Shown: positions 20,353 through 29,062, counted from the stretch's first letter. The stretch is 64,000 bases of DNA from Aliivibrio sifiae (GCF_002954705.1 NZ_MSCO01000001.1:698257-762256), one strand, 5' to 3'. The notes: generated by a model from the letters alone, not told the origin. Translations and numbers: made by a program.

Positions 20353-20427
20353 TTATTTTGAATTAGGTGATAGCCAAAACCAGTAGATAATGGCAATAAT
20401 TAGAGCGAGACCAAATAGATTAATCAT
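20353..20427 (-). CDS. 24-residue single-helix membrane peptide coupled to copA
   Basis: The frame begins at ATG 20427 and overlaps the last codons of copA. AAGGAG stands seven bases upstream, one of the best Shine-Dalgarno sequences in the window. The peptide starts MINLFGLALIIAIIYWFWLS and ends PNSK: one hydrophobic helix with a short polar C-terminus. The position suggests an accessory subunit of the CopA pump, in the way KdpF accompanies the KdpB-containing pump, but that is inference. I recognise no named family. It would be missed by pipelines with a 30-codon cutoff. Confidence 0.7.
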   Translation of the reverse strand: MINLFGLALIIAIIYWFWLSPNSK

Positions 20428-23140
20428 GTGATGCTCCTTGTGTTTGTTGGTGAATATCTCGTTGAGAACGAGGGGTAAAAAGTCGTAATCGATTTGCATT
20501 AGTAACAACAGTAATTGAAGACAAGGCCATTGCAGCTCCCGCAACTACAGGGCTTAGTAACATGCCCGTAAATGGAAATAAAATCCCAGCGGCAATAGGA
20601 ATACCTATGATGTTATAAACAAATGCGCCGAATAAATTTTGTTTCATATTTTTCATTGTGACTTTAGATAATTCAATCGCGCTTACCGCGGTAAGTAATG
20701 AATGATTCATTAAGGTTAGGTGCGCACTTTCAATGGCTACATCACTGCCATTATCCATGGCAATTCCTACCTCTGCTTGAGCGAGCGCAGGTGCATCATT
20801 AATACCGTCTCCAATCATGGCGACTTTTTTACTTTGTGATTGAAGATCTTTTATTGCTTGTGCTTTTCCGTCAGGTAGTACACCTGAAATTACTTGAGTA
20901 ATGCCTAGTTGTTTAGCTACATGTTCTGCAGTTTCTTTGCGATCACCTGTGAGCATCACGACAGTAATGCCTAATTGAGTTAATTGTTTAACTGCAAGGG
21001 CGGAATCAACACGAATTGCGTCACTGACCTCAATGACGCCAATGCATTGGGTGTTTCTTGCAACAAACAGAGGTGTTGATGAAGGTGAAAGCTCAACGTG
21101 AGGTACTGCTATTTCATTTTGTAATAAATAAGCCATATTGCCGATAAGTACGGTATCGCTATCTATTTTTGCTGAAGCCCCAAGACCTAGCTGAGCGGTA
21201 AACCCAAGACTAGTAATAGGAGTCCATGACTGTTGTTTTAAATAAGCCATTACAGCCAAAGCAAGCGGGTGTTCTGAATGGCTTTCAACCGCGGCAGCCA
21301 ACGTCATTACTTGTTGTTCGGTATAATCATTAAAGGTAGTGACTTTATTGACGGTAGGTTTGCCTTCAGTCAGTGTCCCTGTTTTATCAACAACAACGGT
21401 ATCTATGGTACTTGCTGTTTGGAGTACATCGGCATCCTTTATTAGAGCGCCAAATTCAGCGGCTTTGCCTATTCCAACAGTCACAGACATTGGTGTTGCA
21501 AGACCGAGTGCACAAGGACACGCAATGATGAGTACCGTTGTGGCAACGACCAACATATAACTTGATGTTGGCTCGGGACCAAAGTTATACCAAATGAGTG
21601 CTGAGAAAATAGCAATAATCATGACACTTGGTACAAATACAGATGATATTTTATCGGCCAACTTGGCAATATTAGGTTTGCTGCTTTGTGCATTACGTAC
21701 CATAGTAATAATTCGCGCCAGCATAGTGTGTTCACCAACGTTGGTTGCTTTAAAAGTAAAGCTGCCTTGTTGATTAATTGTTCCGGCATGCACAGTCTCG
21801 TTGATGGTTTTTAAGTTAGGGAGAGGTTCTCCAGTTAACATCGCTTCATCAAGGTAGCTTTCACCGCTAATTAAAACACCATCAACTGGGATTTTTTCAC
21901 CAGGTTTAATTTTGATTATCATTCCTTGAAGCACTTGAGATACGGGTAATTCAACCTCTTGACCATCCTGAATAACCACGGCGGTTTGTGGCTGAAGATT
22001 TAATAGATTTTCAATTGCATTAGACGTTCGATTCCGTGCTTTGGTTTCAATTAAATTACCAAGCGTTATTAAACCTAAGATCATTGCTGTTGCTTCAAAG
22101 TAAACATGACGTGCTTGTTCAGGGAAAAACTCAGGTGAAATAACCAAAGCCATGGAATAAAGCCAAGCGGAGCCTGTTCCCAGAGCCACAAGCGTATCCA
22201 TTGTTGCTCTGTGGTGGGAGAAAGCTTTCCATGCATTAACAAAAAAATGTTTACCTGAAGTTAATAATAAACCTAAACAAATTAATCCAACTACAGCCCA
22301 TGAAAGTTGATCATTTATGGTGTTGATTTGCATATTGCCACCAAACACTCCCCATAACATTAATGGCGCCCCAATCGCTAATGAGATGGTGGTGTTTTTT
22401 TTATGTGTAGCGGTTGTTTTTAGGTACAGCTCTTTTTGTCTTTTACGGCGTTGCTCTTCATTTAGACTAATTTCTGCCCCATAACCGCCTTTTTCTATCG
22501 CGTGAATTACGTCAGTTTCGTTAATATCACCAATAATTAGAGCGGTACGTTCTGCTAAATTCACTTGAACAGATTGAACGCTATGAATGTTTGAAATGAT
22601 TTTCTGAACAGAAGCGATGCAGCTAGCGCAAGTCATTCCGGATAAAATGAGTTGAGTTGTTTTGGTTGTATTAGGTTCTAGTATTTCTGGTTTGCTAGTG
22701 ATGGCTTTGTTATCTGATTCTTCTGATGATTTATCTTCAAGAGCAAGTGGAATTGTAGAGGCGTGAAAACCAATAGATTTAATCAGCGATACCACATTTC
22801 CTGTTGAGTGTATGGTATTGAGATTAAGTTCTGCTTTTGAAATAGAAAGAATAGTGGAATGAGATAAGGTTTCTAATGCCTCTGTGGTTTTTTTTACGCA
22901 CTTACCGCAATTTAATCCTGCTAAATAAAGCGTTATTACTTTTTCTTCAGGTACAGAATAACCAAGCTGAGAAATTATCTCAATAATATGTTGTTTAGAA
23001 AGGCTAGTGGTAAGAGTCAGTTCTGTTTTGGTAACAGAATATTGAGAGATACCAGTGTTGGTAGAAAGTGCATGCTCTACCTTAGCGATACATTTGCCGC
23101 AATTTAATCCTGATAAAGGAAGAGTGAATTCCTGACTCAT
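20420..23140 (-). CDS. copA: Cu(+)-exporting P-type ATPase CopA
   Basis: CopA is a P1B-1 ATPase that pumps Cu(I) out of the cytoplasm. The 906-residue protein has three N-terminal heavy-metal-binding domains: GLNCGKC (~13-19), GLNCGKC (~76-82) and GMTCASC (~169-175). These are followed by eight membrane helices with the transport motif CPC (IIACPCALGLATP), the phosphorylation site DKTGTLTEG, the HP motif SEHPLA and GDGINDAPALAQA. E. coli CopA has two metal domains, so the third is extra. GAGG stands seven bases before the ATG. It is divergent from cueR and first in an operon with the 24-residue peptide and copG. Confidence 0.97.
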   Translation of the reverse strand: MSQEFTLPLSGLNCGKCIAKVEHALSTNTGISQYSVTKTELTLTTSLSKQHIIEIISQLGYSVPEEKVITLYLAGLNCGKCVKKTTEALETLSHSTILSISKAELNLNTIHSTGNVVSLIKSIGFHASTIPLALEDKSSEESDNKAITSKPEILEPNTTKTTQLILSGMTCASCIASVQKIISNIHSVQSVQVNLAERTALIIGDINETDVIHAIEKGGYGAEISLNEEQRRKRQKELYLKTTATHKKNTTISLAIGAPLMLWGVFGGNMQINTINDQLSWAVVGLICLGLLLTSGKHFFVNAWKAFSHHRATMDTLVALGTGSAWLYSMALVISPEFFPEQARHVYFEATAMILGLITLGNLIETKARNRTSNAIENLLNLQPQTAVVIQDGQEVELPVSQVLQGMIIKIKPGEKIPVDGVLISGESYLDEAMLTGEPLPNLKTINETVHAGTINQQGSFTFKATNVGEHTMLARIITMVRNAQSSKPNIAKLADKISSVFVPSVMIIAIFSALIWYNFGPEPTSSYMLVVATTVLIIACPCALGLATPMSVTVGIGKAAEFGALIKDADVLQTASTIDTVVVDKTGTLTEGKPTVNKVTTFNDYTEQQVMTLAAAVESHSEHPLALAVMAYLKQQSWTPITSLGFTAQLGLGASAKIDSDTVLIGNMAYLLQNEIAVPHVELSPSSTPLFVARNTQCIGVIEVSDAIRVDSALAVKQLTQLGITVVMLTGDRKETAEHVAKQLGITQVISGVLPDGKAQAIKDLQSQSKKVAMIGDGINDAPALAQAEVGIAMDNGSDVAIESAHLTLMNHSLLTAVSAIELSKVTMKNMKQNLFGAFVYNIIGIPIAAGILFPFTGMLLSPVVAGAAMALSSITVVTNANRLRLFTPRSQRDIHQQTQGASHD

Positions 23141-23172
23141 AATAACCTCATTAACTATTCTTGATATTGCTA

Positions 23173-23203
23173 AGAATAAACCTTACAGTAAATGGAAGGT
23201 CAA
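23173..23203 (-). promoter_or_regulatory. CueR-controlled copA promoter and operator
   Basis: On the minus strand -35 TTGACC (23198-23203) and -10 TATTCT (23173-23178) are separated by 19 bases, the long spacer typical of MerR-family promoters. The spacer is filled by the palindrome ACCTT...AAGGT (23180-23200), matching known CueR operators. This indicates copper induction of copA, the small peptide and copG. Confidence 0.9.
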
Positions 23204-23224
23204 GCAGTTAAATGAGTAAATGAA

Positions 23225-23626
23225 ATGAATATTAGTCAAGTAGCGAAGTTAACCGGATTAACGTCGAAAGCGATTCGTTTTTATGAAAGTAAAGGCATCA
23301 TCAGAGAGGCAAATAGAAGTGCTAATGGTTATCGTCAATACACTGCAACCCAAGTTGAAGAATTGCAGCTGATTAGACGTTCAAGATTGGTTGGGTTTAG
23401 TCTAGAAGAGTGCCAAGATCTTTTAAGCTTATCAAATAACCCAAACCGCCGTAGTGCGGATGTGAAAAAGAAAACGCTAGAAAAAGTAATGGAAATAGAA
23501 GCTAAAATTCAAGAGTTAGAAGGAATGAAGCAAACATTATTAGAGCTAGCGAGTGCTTGTCCTGGAGATGAAAGTAATGACTGTCCTATTATTAAAGGGC
23601 TTACCTGTTGCCACGATAAAAAGTAG
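23225..23626 (+). CDS. cueR: Copper-responsive MerR-family regulator CueR
   Basis: CueR senses cytoplasmic Cu(I) and activates copA by untwisting its 19-bp-spacer promoter. The 133-residue protein has the MerR helix-turn-helix ([20 protein letters not shown]), a dimerisation coiled coil, and the metal loop [12 protein letters not shown], whose two Cys match CueR C112 and C120. The extra C-terminal CCH (TCCHDKK) is also typical. It is divergent from copA, with the operator between them. Confidence 0.95.
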   Translation: MNISQVAKLTGLTSKAIRFYESKGIIREANRSANGYRQYTATQVEELQLIRRSRLVGFSLEECQDLLSLSNNPNRRSADVKKKTLEKVMEIEAKIQELEGMKQTLLELASACPGDESNDCPIIKGLTCCHDKK

Positions 23627-23633
23627 CAACAGG
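23604..23633. terminator. Hairpin between convergent cueR and cnoX
   Basis: CCTGTTGC pairs perfectly with GCAACAGG around a 14-base loop and includes the cueR stop codon. No T-run follows, so it is only a probable terminator or 3' stabiliser. Confidence 0.45.
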
Positions 23634-23646
23634 ATTAATTCGTCAA

Positions 23647-24501
23647 TCAGTAAAGTAGAGAATACAGTTGGCGACGGTATTTACCTGCAACTGGATTTCC
23701 TTGGCCAAGAGCAGAGAGGATATCCATCATTGTCTTCTTTACCTGCCCATCTTGAGCGTTAAGATCTTTTAATAAAATGATCATTAAAATGTCTAATGCT
23801 TCTTCTTGGCGATTTACTTGGCTGTATTGAATCGCAAGCTCTAAAGCCAGGTCCGTATTGCTTTGTTCGGCATTATACTTATCTTCTAATGCTTGGATTT
23901 CTGGTGTATTTCCTGCTTGCTTGTGAAGTTCTAGTTTTGCTATTAATTCTTTGTATTTGCTGTCTTGATCCTGCATTAATATTTCAGACAACATTGCTTC
24001 TGCCTGATCATAAGCTTGAGTTTCAATATAGCATTGGGCGATATGAAGTTTAATTTGGCCATTACCACCAAAGTGCTCAAGTAAAGCGAGAAGGGTAGGA
24101 AGTGCTGCTTGAAATTCACCTTCTTCAACTAATTTAAATGCTTGGCATAACTGAAGTTCTTCTTGGCTAGGTAAATGTTTGCTTAGCATTCCTTGAATGG
24201 CTTCGATCGTTTGAGGGCCGCCCATCCCATCAACCGCTTGGCCATTTTTAAATAAAGCAATTGTAGGTAAGGTTTGAACGCCAAATTGCTGTGCAAGACT
24301 TTGTTGTTCTTCACAGTTAAGTAGGGCGAGAGTTACTGCATCACCGTATTGTTGCGCCAATTGTTGTAATGCAGGAATGACAGCAAGGCTTTCTTGACTC
24401 ATTGGGGTCCAGAAATGAATTAACACAGGGATCTGCATTGAGCCTTCGAGAATTTGTTGGAAGTTTTGTTCGTTCAGTTCAACGCTATGTTCTGGCTGCA
24501 T
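23647..24501 (-). CDS. cnoX: Thioredoxin-like/TPR co-chaperone CnoX (YbbN)
   Basis: This protein has exactly the E. coli YbbN length (284 residues). An N-terminal thioredoxin fold (~5-110) precedes tetratricopeptide-like helices (~118-284). CnoX is a chaperedoxin that holds oxidised clients and hands them to GroEL or DnaK. The usual thioredoxin CXXC position reads PMSQES here, so both active-site cysteines are missing. A redox reductase role is therefore excluded, while the chaperone role remains plausible. AGGA precedes the ATG. The downstream neighbour is cueR, convergent. Confidence 0.93.
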   Translation of the reverse strand: MQPEHSVELNEQNFQQILEGSMQIPVLIHFWTPMSQESLAVIPALQQLAQQYGDAVTLALLNCEEQQSLAQQFGVQTLPTIALFKNGQAVDGMGGPQTIEAIQGMLSKHLPSQEELQLCQAFKLVEEGEFQAALPTLLALLEHFGGNGQIKLHIAQCYIETQAYDQAEAMLSEILMQDQDSKYKELIAKLELHKQAGNTPEIQALEDKYNAEQSNTDLALELAIQYSQVNRQEEALDILMIILLKDLNAQDGQVKKTMMDILSALGQGNPVAGKYRRQLYSLLY

Positions 24502-24586
24502 GGGCTTTTCCTAAAATCAGTATTGTTGCTAGATATATACAGTTATATGGGGTATTGCATTGATTTTCAAGGAGCCAGATACGAAG

Positions 24587-24615
24587 AAAGCCACTATGCG
24601 TAACATAATGGCTTT
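24587..24615 (-). terminator. Probable terminator of the 21-codon gene
   Basis: AAAGCCACTATG and CATAATGGCTTT pair with one mismatch around a five-base loop. It is about 24 bases downstream of the small ORF at 24639 and before cnoX, which implies that the small gene is transcribed separately. Confidence 0.6.
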
Positions 24616-24638
24616 ACTATCGTAAGCGAAGACAACTG

Positions 24639-24704
24639 TTAGATCAGTATGAAGACTGCAACCGCGACACTCACACAGATCCAGTTGATTTTACCTAGTG
24701 TCAT
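24639..24704 (-). CDS. 21-residue hydrophobic peptide, function unknown
   Basis: The ATG at 24704 is preceded by AGGAGAGAAT, a strong and well-spaced ribosome-binding site. The peptide reads MTLGKINWICVSVAVAVFIL plus a final Ile. It has a short polar N-terminus with one Lys, then a hydrophobic helix to the end. A terminator-like hairpin follows. The otherwise empty 330-base gap between ybbO-like and cnoX thus seems to hold one small gene. I know no named family that matches it. Inner-membrane location is inferred from hydrophobicity. Confidence 0.6.
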   Translation of the reverse strand: MTLGKINWICVSVAVAVFILI

Positions 24705-24832
24705 ATTCTCTCCTAAAACACTTTCTACCGGATATGAACGAATATACTTATGCAATATGACACTAATATTACATTTTTAGTCTTTTCTCATATTTCTTAA
24801 TTATTACACTTAATCGGCATGATAAAGATAAG

Positions 24833-25660
24833 TTAATCGCTCTTATTTAAGATTTTATCTAGGTACTTTGTTGGTAATAATCGTTTTAGAATAGCAAAGA
24901 GGTGAGTCGGAAAGGTGACTCGATAGCGTGCTTTGGGTCTAGATGAATTAAGTGCATGTAATAATGGGGGGATAATAGATTCCGAAGGCAAAACAAATGC
25001 ACTGGCAGAGTTTTCTTTTTCAAGTCGTTTTTGTTGAATAAGATACTTTTCTTTATGCGGACTTTTTTCTATATCGACCCATTTTTTAAATGCTTTCAAT
25101 GCATTAGATCTAAATTCAGTTTCAATTGGCCCTGGTTCGATTAAGCTTATTTTAATATTGGTATCTGATAATTCTAAACGCAGAGTATCAGTCCAACCTT
25201 CGATAGCAAACTTTGATGCGTTATAAGCCCCGCGATATTTCATTGCAACAATACCTAAAACGGAGCTGTTTTGAATAATTCTACCTTCTCCTTGGTTTCT
25301 CATGACAGGAAGAAGTTCTGTGACTAATTGGTGCCATCCAAAGAAGTTTGATTCAAACTGCTCTTTTAATGCATCTCTTGGTAAGTCTTCTAGTGCTCCA
25401 GCTTGTCCATATGCCCCATTATTGAACAATGCGTATAATTTCCCATCAGTAAGAGCGAGTAACTCCTGAATAGCTTGAGTCACCGTTTGAGGAGCACTGT
25501 AATCCAAATGTAAGCAAGTTAAGCCCTCTTTTTGCAGTCGTTCCACATCTTTAATTTGTCTGCATGATGCAATGACCTGAAACCCGTAATGTTGTAATTG
25601 ATGGGCAGCGGTATAACCAATGCCCGTAGAGCAGCCTGTAATAAAGATTGAACGTTGCAT
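24833..25660 (-). CDS. ybbO: Short-chain dehydrogenase/reductase, YbbO-like
   Basis: The 275-residue SDR has the Rossmann motif TGCSTGIG at residues 8-15, the NNGAYG motif, the catalytic Ser in QNSSVLG and YNASK with the catalytic Tyr and Lys. It resembles E. coli YbbO, an NADPH-dependent aldehyde reductase, over its whole length, including the C-terminal ILKRLLPTKYLDKIL. In E. coli ybbO also lies next to ybbN (cnoX), which supports the assignment. The substrate is not determined by sequence. The ribosome-binding site is weak. Confidence 0.82.
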   Translation of the reverse strand: MQRSIFITGCSTGIGYTAAHQLQHYGFQVIASCRQIKDVERLQKEGLTCLHLDYSAPQTVTQAIQELLALTDGKLYALFNNGAYGQAGALEDLPRDALKEQFESNFFGWHQLVTELLPVMRNQGEGRIIQNSSVLGIVAMKYRGAYNASKFAIEGWTDTLRLELSDTNIKISLIEPGPIETEFRSNALKAFKKWVDIEKSPHKEKYLIQQKRLEKENSASAFVLPSESIIPPLLHALNSSRPKARYRVTFPTHLFAILKRLLPTKYLDKILNKSD

Positions 25661-25735
25661 AGCTTAACTTACACTTCTGTTTATGAATGTCATTTTATAA
25701 TGAATCTAAACTAAATCCATTGCAACTAGAGCTAC

Positions 25736-26641
25736 TTAGCTCAGCAATTGTTTTAATGCTGATTCAATACGGGAATAACGAAACTTAAATCCTTCATGAA
25801 CTAAACGTTTTGGACGGATTCTTTGGCTATCTGTAAGCAAAACGGCTGCTTCGCCAAGAATTGCCTTAATGATTATTGTGGGTGTAAACAGAAAGTGAGG
25901 GCGTTTTAGTGTTTTTGCTAATGTTTGACTAAAAATAGCATTGGTCACAGGATGAGGGGCAGTTAGATTATAAATACCACAACTATCGTTATTTTCTATC
26001 AGGTGTAATATAGCGAGTACCATGTCATCGATATGAATCCACGACATATATTGTTTACCATTTCCTATGGGGCCACCTAGCCCACACTGATAGGGTAGTT
26101 GCATTTTTTTAAGAGCGCCTCCTAGAGGAGATAAAACAACACCTGTACGTAAGATACAAACGCGAGTTTGCTCACTTTGGGCTTGTAAGGCTTTATTTTC
26201 CCAACGCTGGCAGATTTGGTGTGCAAAATCAGATGATAAAATTTGCGTTGTCTCATCTATATCTTGATTACCGTTATCGCCGTAATAGCCAATCGCGGAT
26301 CCAGAAATAAAACAAGGTGGTGGATTAGTTGATTTAAGGCTGAGTTGAGCTAGATTATCAGTAAGGTTGCATCGACTATCGGTAATAATTTTTTTTTGTT
26401 TTTTAGTCCATTTTTTTTCAGCAATCGGCTCACCTGCAAGATTGATGACTACATCAATCTCGTTAAAATTCTGAAAAGAACTGAGATCTGAAATAAATTC
26501 AGCGTGAGGTAAAGCAAGGTGACTCAGTGTGGACTCTGCTTGTTTTGTATCACGAGTTAAAAGTATTAAATGGTGACCTTTCAGGTGATCTAATAACTTT
26601 TTTCCGATTAATCCAGTACTGCCTGTAATAAGTATTTTCAT
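25736..26641 (-). CDS. yfcH: TIGR01777-family NAD(P)-dependent epimerase-like protein (YfcH-like)
   Basis: This 301-residue protein starts MKILITGSTGLIGKKLLDHL, with the extended-SDR nucleotide-binding motif GSTGLIG. VVINLAGEPIAEKKWTKKQK and SGSAIGYYGDNGNQ are typical of the YfcH/SulA group, and a C-terminal DUF1731-like segment (LGEAAVLLTDSQRIRPKRL) follows. AGGAG stands seven bases before the ATG. The reaction is unknown. It is divergent from yfcE, a pairing found in other gamma-proteobacteria. Confidence 0.88.
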   Translation of the reverse strand: MKILITGSTGLIGKKLLDHLKGHHLILLTRDTKQAESTLSHLALPHAEFISDLSSFQNFNEIDVVINLAGEPIAEKKWTKKQKKIITDSRCNLTDNLAQLSLKSTNPPPCFISGSAIGYYGDNGNQDIDETTQILSSDFAHQICQRWENKALQAQSEQTRVCILRTGVVLSPLGGALKKMQLPYQCGLGGPIGNGKQYMSWIHIDDMVLAILHLIENNDSCGIYNLTAPHPVTNAIFSQTLAKTLKRPHFLFTPTIIIKAILGEAAVLLTDSQRIRPKRLVHEGFKFRYSRIESALKQLLS

Positions 26642-26771
26642 CTCGTCTCCTGCAAGATATTCCTAATATCTAATGAACTAAGTATAAATTGACTTCACTG
26701 ATTGGCAACTTTCATGCAATTTTCCTTTATACTTCTGGTTTGAAGCACCTCTTTAAATTTAAGGATTCTTT

Positions 26772-27320
26772 GTGAAGTTATTTTTTGCCTCAGATCTGCA
26801 TGGCTCATTGCCTGCAACTCAGCGTGTTATTGATACGTTTCTTGCCTCTAAAGCGGATCATTTAATTCTGCTTGGAGACTTAATTAATTTTGGTCCAAGA
26901 AACCCAATACCTGAAGGCCATAATCCTATTGGGGTTGCTGAATTATTGAATCAATATGCTGAGTCTATCATTGCAGTAAGAGGTAATTGTGACAGTGAAG
27001 TTGATCAAATGCTGCTCTCTTTTCCAATAATGTCTGATTACAATATTGTATTATTGCCAACAGGGAAAAAAATCTTTTTAACTCATGGGCATATTTTTAA
27101 TGCAGATAAACGTCCTTTATTAAAGAAAGGAGATGTTATTGCGCATGGACACACTCATATAACCGTTGCTGAATGGCAAGGTGAGCAGATTATTTTTAAT
27201 CCGGGCTCAACGACCTTCCCACGTAATGATAGTGGGAAACCAAGTTACGGTTTACTGGATGGAACTAATCTATCCGTTCTTGATTTTGATGGGAATATTT
27301 TGAATTCTATTAAGTTGTAA
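26772..27320 (+). CDS. yfcE: Metallophosphoesterase YfcE
   Basis: This 182-residue phosphodiesterase of the MJ0936 type starts at GTG 26772, with AAGGA six bases upstream. Metal-binding motifs in order are DLHG, GDLINFGPR, RGNCDSE, THGH and HGHTH. E. coli YfcE hydrolyses artificial phosphodiesters with Mn; its natural substrate is not known. It is divergent from yfcH and followed by a bidirectional terminator. Confidence 0.92.
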   Translation: MKLFFASDLHGSLPATQRVIDTFLASKADHLILLGDLINFGPRNPIPEGHNPIGVAELLNQYAESIIAVRGNCDSEVDQMLLSFPIMSDYNIVLLPTGKKIFLTHGHIFNADKRPLLKKGDVIAHGHTHITVAEWQGEQIIFNPGSTTFPRNDSGKPSYGLLDGTNLSVLDFDGNILNSIKL

Positions 27321-27375
27321 TCATACTAATCTAAATTTGTATTGGGTTGGTCTTACTTAATTTTAGAACAGGTAT

Positions 27376-27411
27376 AAAAAAATCCGAGAAGATAATCGCC
27401 TCGGATTTTTT
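27376..27411. terminator. Bidirectional terminator between yfcE and toxS
   Basis: AAAAAATCCGAG pairs with CTCGGATTTTTT around a 12-base loop. Both genes converge on it. Confidence 0.85.
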
Positions 27412-27434
27412 ATATTAAGAACTATGCCGTTAAT

Positions 27435-27956
27435 TTAATGAGAAAATAAAATCCCTGAGCCATAGTTAAGGCTAGTCAATAATAATGTTTTATCATTAAT
27501 CACATCAACACGCTTGCTTTGTTGGGCATCAATTCTAAATACTCGCATGATTAACTTTTTCTGTGCGCCAGTGAATTCTTTATTATCGCTTGATGCCACA
27601 TCTTTAAATTCAATAGGGTCAATAAGAAGGTAATCACCGCTATATTCCCAATTACCGGTTTCCATCACGTTAATGGTTAGTGGATGCGTTTCTGTATCTA
27701 GGACACTATAAATAGTCAGTTTTGATGATTTAGAGTAAGTTTTATTTGGTAAGTAAACTACATTTGATTTAATGTCAGCTCGTTTTAACGGTCCCATATC
27801 TTCGTAATCAATATTGCTATCGATACGAACTGTACTCATACTTTGCCATTCTTTAGACGTCAGTAATTGTTCAACTTTACTGTCGCTTTCCCAGTAAAAC
27901 CAACCACTCCCTATCATTGAAATGAGAAGAAGAATAATAGGTGAAAAGCGTTTCAT
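27435..27956 (-). CDS. toxS: Transmembrane regulatory protein ToxS
   Basis: ToxS stabilises ToxR through its periplasmic domain. From the ATG at 27956 the protein has 173 residues, the usual Vibrio length, beginning with a membrane anchor (MKRFSPIILLLISMIGSGWF) followed by a periplasmic part with LLTSKEWQS. An ATG at 27986 overlaps the toxR end and has a better AGAGG site, so a 183-residue form coupled to toxR is possible. It is the second gene of toxRS. Confidence 0.9.
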   Translation of the reverse strand: MKRFSPIILLLISMIGSGWFYWESDSKVEQLLTSKEWQSMSTVRIDSNIDYEDMGPLKRADIKSNVVYLPNKTYSKSSKLTIYSVLDTETHPLTINVMETGNWEYSGDYLLIDPIEFKDVASSDNKEFTGAQKKLIMRVFRIDAQQSKRVDVINDKTLLLTSLNYGSGILFSH

Positions 27957-27976
27957 TAGAGGTAACTGCTCGTCGT

Positions 27977-28849
27977 TTAACCACATACTTTATCTACCTC
28001 TTTTTGATTTATTAGCAAACGAACGCTAATGCTTTGATCGCTATGTTCTTCATTATGAATATAATTCAATGTAATTTGATTTGGTTGTCCACTAGTAGCG
28101 ATAACTTCAATTGGCTTTAATGTATCAGTATGCTTTGAATTATAAAAAATGGTGCATTGTTCAATAAGAGGTTGCCATTGGTCGATATTAGGATGATTAA
28201 TAGGAATCAATACAGGTATTTCATCGTAAATAGCGACTTGAGTAAATGCATCTGATTTTGGAGTATGATTAAAGTATGCAATGACAGGCAAGATAAACGC
28301 AATAATCAAGGTTATTGTTCCAAGCAGAGATAGGTGTGCTTGAGGTTTATTTATACTTGATGCTTCTGTGATTTTACTTGGTTGCACGCTTTCTGTTTTA
28401 ACGGTATCCACAGATTCGTCAGAAGTTATGTCTTCATGACTCTCCATTGAAACAGTTGAGAGATCTTCCATTGGGTTCGTCGCAAGCTCTGTTTCTGAGT
28501 CTGACTCTTGAGCTACTGCTGTTGAAATGAATTGATACCCACGCTTAGGCACTGTTTTTACATAAACAGGTAGTTTTGTTGGATCTTGTAGCATTTTTCG
28601 TAACGTAGAGATCGCTTGAGTTAAGCTCGAATCATCAACTTCAAATCCTTGATCTCTCCATACGTATTCATGTAGTTCATGGCGACTAACAACCTTCCCT
28701 GGTTCTTGAATAAGTAGGCTTAATACGCGACTTTCATTACCACCTAAGCGGATAATTTCTTCATCATTTAATGTATCGATGAGGCTATTATCGTTTGGAT
28801 CGAATAGAAACCGGTTGCCAATAATAATTTTGTTATTTTCTATATTCAT
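27977..28849 (-). CDS. toxR: Membrane-anchored transcriptional activator ToxR
   Basis: ToxR controls outer-membrane porins and, in pathogens, virulence genes. It responds to bile, pH and other envelope signals. The 290-residue protein has an N-terminal OmpR-type winged helix (~5-110) with VVSRHELHEYVW and KTVPKRGYQF. A variable acidic linker follows, then a membrane helix (~174-194, LLGTITLIIAFILPVIAYF) and a periplasmic domain with two Cys (EQCTIF and the C-terminal VCG) that can form the regulatory disulfide. toxS follows. The divergent htpG neighbour is conserved across vibrios. Confidence 0.95.
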   Translation of the reverse strand: MNIENNKIIIGNRFLFDPNDNSLIDTLNDEEIIRLGGNESRVLSLLIQEPGKVVSRHELHEYVWRDQGFEVDDSSLTQAISTLRKMLQDPTKLPVYVKTVPKRGYQFISTAVAQESDSETELATNPMEDLSTVSMESHEDITSDESVDTVKTESVQPSKITEASSINKPQAHLSLLGTITLIIAFILPVIAYFNHTPKSDAFTQVAIYDEIPVLIPINHPNIDQWQPLIEQCTIFYNSKHTDTLKPIEVIATSGQPNQITLNYIHNEEHSDQSISVRLLINQKEVDKVCG

Positions 28850-28991
28850 TGGTTGCTAACTCAGTAATGGTGATTCTTATTTATGATATCCAAGTATCAT
28901 TTTTAGAATGTCTATTTTATGTCAAAATTTATCATTACGCATTTTATAGTATAAAAAAAGCAAAAAAACAGTGTTTTTTACATTGCTTTAC

Positions 28992-29019
28992 CTTGAATTG
29001 CCATTTTAAGACCTCATTT
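28992..29019 (+). promoter_or_regulatory. Sigma-32 heat-shock promoter of htpG
   Basis: The -35 element CTTGAAT (28992-28998) and the -10 element CCTCATTT (29012-29019) are 13 bases apart, close to the sigma-32 consensus CTTGAAA-N13-CCCCATNT. It lies about 44 bases before the htpG ATG. Confidence 0.8.
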
Positions 29020-29062
29020 TAATTAATAAGTTAAATACATTGTACAATTTTGGAGTTTATTG

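Noticed and set aside
20353-20544. Longer 63-codon version of the peptide after copA
   Set aside because: The first 39 codons lie wholly inside copA in another frame; only the last 24 codons follow a good ribosome-binding site.
22900-23140. Possible programmed frameshift in copA producing a CopZ-like copper chaperone, as in E. coli
   Set aside because: I found no CCCAAAG or other X-XXY-YYZ slippery heptamer in frame after the first metal-binding domain, nor in the linker between the second and third domains.
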